Below, in pieces: positions 6,635 through 8,906 of a stretch of DNA of 8,906 nucleotides. The stretch covers positions 1 to 8,906 of the forward strand of contig JAKQKW010000033.1 in assembly GCA_029560455.1 (NCBI GenBank), in the 5' to 3' direction. Positions within the stretch are counted from its first letter, which is position 1, and each line of letters starts with the position of its first letter. The translations under genes were made by a program, and so were the position numbers. Under the pieces are notes generated by a model. That model made no database searches. It had not been told where the DNA came from and saw only the letters and a list, made by a program, of their open reading frames with translations. The stretch comes from Candidatus Rifleibacteriota bacterium (GTDB taxonomy: Bacteria > Riflebacteria > Ozemobacteria > Ozemobacterales > Ozemobacteraceae).

Positions 6635-6674
6635 ACTGCCGGCGGGAGGGTCTGTCAGTCTGTCCGCCGGTAGT
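6635..6674. terminator. Hairpin between convergent genes, possible bidirectional terminator
   Basis: An 11-bp stem with one G.T wobble (ACTGCCGGCGG at 6635-6645 with CCGCCGGTAGT at 6664-6674) and an 18-nt loop. It starts 19 bp after the permease stop and includes the last codons and stop of the FmdE-like gene on the other strand. Neither side has a real T-tract (only four T in the minus direction, about 15 nt on), so termination is uncertain. Confidence 0.35.
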
Positions 6675-7257
6675 AGCTGAATTCACGACTGCAGATGCTG
6701 CAATGGGTTGCACCGTTTTTCTCAAGAAAAGATTCGCCGCACTGCGGGCAACGACTGGCACCCGGCTTGTCATGTTTACCAAAGCGTTCAACCTGAACGT
6801 TCTGCAGACCGATTACCTTGTCACGCACTGTCAGAAATTCTCTGATCACCTGTTCGCCCGACTTAAGTCGGGCCTCGCCACCAGCTTTGACTTCGGCAGA
6901 ACGGGTTCGACAAAAGAACCTGTACAATTCTGGCGTTTCGTCTGGCGAAATGCGGTCAAGATCGATGAATGCCCTGACGCCACGACCATCGGCACGGTCG
7001 AACAGGGTCACAGCAAAGCGCCCGATATCACCGTGAACCGTCAGATAGCGATTGCCAATCGTACAGCCGGTCATCAACATGATGACGTCAGCAAGACATG
7101 ATACCGACTCGCAGACAGCGTTAAGACGATCTTTGACCGCACCAAGCCGTGAACTGCAGCTGTCGATCATTGCCGCAGCTATCAGCAAACCCGGTGCGCG
7201 TTTTTTATGAAAATCGGCCGCTTTTTCATACCATTCAATCAGTTCCTGGTCATTCAT
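6655..7257 (-). CDS. FmdE-like protein with C-terminal zinc ribbon
   Basis: 200 residues. The N-terminal part matches the FmdE domain (named after formylmethanofuran dehydrogenase subunit E): FHKKRAPGLLIAAAM (16-30) aligns with the usual FHGHxCPG motif and MTGCTIGNR (62-70) with the TGCTxGK block, followed by DIGRFAVTLFDR. A zinc ribbon with C170, C173, C186, C189 (CPQC and CSIC) closes the protein, as in many bacterial members. Compared with the usual motif the second His is K19 and the Cys is A21, while H17 and C65 remain, so metal binding at the domain site may differ. The start at 7257 has AGGA 7 nt upstream and overlaps the radical SAM stop by 8 bp (ATGAATGA), indicating translational coupling. 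The family's reaction is not established; a chaperone or metal-binding role with the radical SAM partner is inference. Confidence 0.85.
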   Translation of the reverse strand: MNDQELIEWYEKAADFHKKRAPGLLIAAAMIDSCSSRLGAVKDRLNAVCESVSCLADVIMLMTGCTIGNRYLTVHGDIGRFAVTLFDRADGRGVRAFIDLDRISPDETPELYRFFCRTRSAEVKAGGEARLKSGEQVIREFLTVRDKVIGLQNVQVERFGKHDKPGASRCPQCGESFLEKNGATHCSICSREFSYYRRTD

Positions 7258-8233
7258 TCTTTATTCCTGGTTTCTTGCCGTTAATTAAGTTATTGGCCGC
7301 GTTTTTTTCTACCGTATAGTAAATTTCACCATTCTGCACAACCGAAATGATTCTGCCGGCCCTCAGTAACATACCGGTAAATTTTGCCACTTCGTTGAGA
7401 TGCATGCCGAAAACATCGGCAATCTGTTTTGCAGTACACGGCCGGCGCTGCAGCATTTCAAAAATTGCATTTTCATCTGCTTTTACTTTCGGGCTGGCAG
7501 CAGAATTGAAGTCAGCAATGACTTCGGCGCGGCTGCCAAACAAATGGCACAGCTCACTAAGCTTATCGCTGGCAACAGCTTTGACATAGCTTTCAGCCGG
7601 AGGGCGAACCGCGGTGTTGAGCTGAATACGATCCGGAGCGATGGTTTTTGCGGTTTCAGCAATATGTTGCATCTGCTCAGGCGATGAATTGATGCCTTCG
7701 AGAGCAAAGACTTCCATCCACAACTGGCCGGAAAATTCCTGCCTGAACTGGCGTTCGCCAGCGATCAGGCGCGAAAAATCAAGGCCAGCGGCCGGCCGGT
7801 TGATCATCTGCAAAGACGTATCGTTCCAGGCGCTCAGCGAAACTTTCACAATATCTGCCCGAACAATACTCTGGCGGGTTTCCGGCAGATGCAGCAGTGA
7901 ACCGTTCGTGAGAACGGCAACCGGAATCTGCGTCTGCTTTTTCAGGTGCGCAATTATCTCACCAATACCTGAATGCAGGGTTGGTTCCCCTGAACCGGCA
8001 AAAGTTATGATATCAGCCTGCCCGTCGTTTTTCAGCCAGGCATCAAGCTCGTCAATAACAGCTGCGATCGGCACATATTCTGCCCGATCAGCGGTCAGGC
8101 AGGTAGTTCTGCCAAGCTGGCAGAAAATACAATCGAAGCTGCAGGTTTTGAAAGGGGTCAGGTCGATCCCGAGAGACCGCCCGAGGCGCCTCGATGGCAC
8201 CGGCCCGAACAGATATTTATTTTTTGCCGGCAT
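7250..8233 (-). CDS. TYW1-like radical SAM protein with C-terminal winged helix
   Basis: 327 residues. It begins with the signature FGPVPSRRLGRSLGIDL (9-25), then the [4Fe-4S] motif CSFDCIFC (C31, C35, C38, CX3CX2C) and the SAM-binding GSGEPT (80-85). This is a complete radical SAM barrel of the COG0731 (Fe-S oxidoreductase/wyosine synthetase-like) group. Residues about 255-312 (AIFEMLQRRPCTAKQIADVF onward to EIYYTVE) form a winged helix-turn-helix, probably for nucleic-acid or protein recognition. Length and start motif are normal for this anaerobe-typical family, whose substrate is unknown; it is not a true TYW1, which has additional domains or partners. AAGG 7 nt upstream supports the start at 8233. 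It overlaps the upstream DUF5320-like gene by 17 bp and the FmdE-like gene by 8 bp. Confidence 0.88.
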   Translation of the reverse strand: MPAKNKYLFGPVPSRRLGRSLGIDLTPFKTCSFDCIFCQLGRTTCLTADRAEYVPIAAVIDELDAWLKNDGQADIITFAGSGEPTLHSGIGEIIAHLKKQTQIPVAVLTNGSLLHLPETRQSIVRADIVKVSLSAWNDTSLQMINRPAAGLDFSRLIAGERQFRQEFSGQLWMEVFALEGINSSPEQMQHIAETAKTIAPDRIQLNTAVRPPAESYVKAVASDKLSELCHLFGSRAEVIADFNSAASPKVKADENAIFEMLQRRPCTAKQIADVFGMHLNEVAKFTGMLLRAGRIISVVQNGEIYYTVEKNAANNLINGKKPGIKNE

Positions 8234-8492
8234 CGATGAGCCTTCTGCTGCTTTCTTTTACAACCGTTATTACCGGCAGTTCATCCTGGTCTTTGAGCAG
8301 AGAGACAAGTCGTTTTTTCAAAACCGGAGCCGCAAACGCCAGCAGAACCCCGGCAATGAGCCGCCAGTGTGCTATTACCAGCCTGACGACAACAATTGAC
8401 AGATCGCTATAGCCTGATTCCAGACACAAACCATTTCGCCGGCCGCTGCCGGCACCATTCCCGCATGGGCCTGTTCCATCACCGCGTGGCAT
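8217..8492 (-). CDS. Small membrane protein with DUF5320-type N-terminus
   Basis: 91 residues. The first 23 (MPRGDGTGPCGNGAGSGRR then NGLC) match the DUF5320 opening, usually MPRGDGTGPxGxGxxTGRGxGxC, with cysteines C10 and C23. Instead of the usual Gly-rich and coiled-coil body there is a hydrophobic segment (about 31-58, including VVVRLVIAHWRLIAGVLLAF), then a basic tail (KKRLVSLLKDQDELP and KESSRRLIDAGKK). It is probably a single-pass membrane protein with the Gly/Cys head on one side. AGGAGG about 5-8 nt upstream marks the start at 8492; an open frame extends to 8528 but lacks a better site. It is the first gene of the unit with the radical SAM and FmdE-like genes and overlaps the former by 17 bp. 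Function unknown. Confidence 0.75.
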   Translation of the reverse strand: MPRGDGTGPCGNGAGSGRRNGLCLESGYSDLSIVVVRLVIAHWRLIAGVLLAFAAPVLKKRLVSLLKDQDELPVITVVKESSRRLIDAGKK

Positions 8493-8541
8493 GACTTCCC
8501 TCCTGATAAAATTTCTGCTTTTAAACAAGAATCAGGTCTGT

Positions 8542-8570
8542 ATTATAAAATATTAACGGCCTTCGCTCAA
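8542..8570 (-). promoter_or_regulatory. Promoter of the DUF5320-membrane/radical SAM/FmdE unit
   Basis: On the minus strand TTGAGC (8570-8565) is followed after 17 nt by a perfect TATAAT (8547-8542). Initiation would be near 8535, about 43 nt before the ATG at 8492. The shared operator-like element at 8577-8589 is 6 bp upstream of the -35 box. Confidence 0.65.
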
Positions 8571-8576
8571 TCTTTT

Positions 8577-8589
8577 TAGCATAAGCCAA
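8577..8589. promoter_or_regulatory. Shared operator-like element (TAGCATAAGCCAA)
   Basis: Exact inverted copy of 1449-1461 over 13 bases. It lies between the promoters of the divergent units: 6 bp behind the minus-strand -35 and 32 bp behind the plus-strand -35 of the flavoprotein gene. Its position relative to the minus-strand promoter is nearly the same as for the other two sites. Confidence 0.5.
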
Positions 8590-8621
8590 TAACCTGGGCT
8601 TGAAAAACCACAAAAAGATAT

Positions 8622-8650
8622 TTGTCATCAGTAAAGAGTTACTTTATATT
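8622..8650 (+). promoter_or_regulatory. Promoter of the CoA-disulfide-reductase-like gene
   Basis: TTGTCA (8622-8627), a 17-nt spacer, then TATATT (8645-8650): five of six consensus bases in each hexamer, the best plus-strand promoter in the window. Initiation near 8657 would give a leader of about 110 nt. The leader contains a small stem (ATCG/CGAT around 8663-8678, with outer TAACA/TGTTA), too weak to call a regulatory RNA. Confidence 0.65.
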
Positions 8651-8766
8651 ACCCTCATAACAATCGTGTTTAAGCGATGCCGGGTTGTTACTCTGAAGTC
8701 CAGAAGCAGTTGAACTGCAAACTCGTATTGAATCAGAACGTTTTGCCAGCAAAGAAAGGAACCAGA

Positions 8767-8906
8767 ATGAAAAAGATTATCGTAATCGGTGGGTCGGCAG
8801 CAGGCCCAAAAGCAGCGGCCAGAGCCAGACGCCTCGACGAGCATGCAGAAGTCACCATTATTCAGAAGTCCCCTGAACTTTCAATGGCTTCATGCGGCTA
8901 CCCATA
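8767..8906 (+). CDS. CoA-disulfide-reductase-like FAD/NAD(P) flavoprotein (N-terminus only)
   Basis: The first 46 residues are visible. They hold the dinucleotide-binding start IIVIGGSAAGPKAAARARRL (a GxxAxG variant typical of this group), an acidic/basic second strand EVTIIQK, and SMASCGYPY. The last matches the SYxxCGLPY segment that carries the single active-site cysteine (C43) of CoA-disulfide reductases and related persulfide, polysulfide or NADH peroxidase enzymes. Such enzymes cycle a cysteine sulfenate or CoA-persulfide and reduce disulfides or elemental sulfur species with NAD(P)H. The start is set by AAAGGA 6 nt upstream. The remainder, including any C-terminal rhodanese domain, lies outside the window, so the exact substrate cannot be decided. 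It is divergent from the DUF5320/radical SAM unit. Confidence 0.85.
   Translation, partial: MKKIIVIGGSAAGPKAAARARRLDEHAEVTIIQKSPELSMASCGYP

Noticed and set aside
7641..8399. 252-codon plus-strand frame opposite the radical SAM gene
   Set aside because: It is antisense to a gene with all radical SAM motifs and has no recognisable content.

Overview
The window looks like chromosome from an anaerobic, Gram-negative (diderm) bacterium of roughly 50% GC. Gram-negative character comes from a 16-18-strand-type outer-membrane barrel protein with a signal peptide and a C-terminal aromatic residue. Anaerobic character comes from two DUF5320-type proteins, a DUF302 protein, an FmdE-like protein, a radical SAM protein and the start of a CoA-disulfide-reductase-like flavoenzyme. 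This gene mix is common in Desulfobacterota and in several anaerobic candidate phyla; the sequence alone does not let me name the taxon. There is no tRNA, rRNA, insertion sequence or CRISPR array.

Left block (1-1393, minus strand): the first 12 codons of a gene running off the left edge (possibly an Mrp/NBP35 ATPase), a DUF5320 protein, a 505-bp non-coding stretch, and a membrane-anchored DUF302 protein whose transcript ends at a strong intrinsic terminator preceded by several small hairpins.

Central block (1504-6616, plus strand): a metal-uptake cluster. It comprises a small Cys/His-rich membrane-anchored protein resembling DUF2946, an outer-membrane barrel protein with a periplasmic coiled coil, a Zn/Mn-family solute-binding protein, an ABC ATPase and an ABC-3 permease. 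The last four genes are tightly packed or overlapping. Together they would carry a divalent metal, most likely zinc, from the outer membrane to the cytoplasm. The permease has an unusual 114-residue soluble tail.

Right block (6655-8492, minus strand): three overlapping genes for a DUF5320-like membrane protein, a TYW1-like radical SAM protein with a C-terminal winged helix, and an FmdE-like zinc-ribbon protein lacking the usual domain cysteine. Divergent from them, at 8767, begins a CoA-disulfide-reductase-like flavoprotein that is cut by the window end.

The most interesting non-coding signal is a short element, TTGGCTTATGCTA or its palindromic relative TTGGCATTTGCCAA. It lies 7-10 bp upstream of the candidate -35 box in front of all three minus-strand transcription units (DUF5320, DUF302, DUF5320-membrane/radical SAM/FmdE), and therefore also in the two divergent regions feeding the metal-uptake cluster and the flavoprotein gene. 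This suggests one regulator links these redox/sulfur-type genes.
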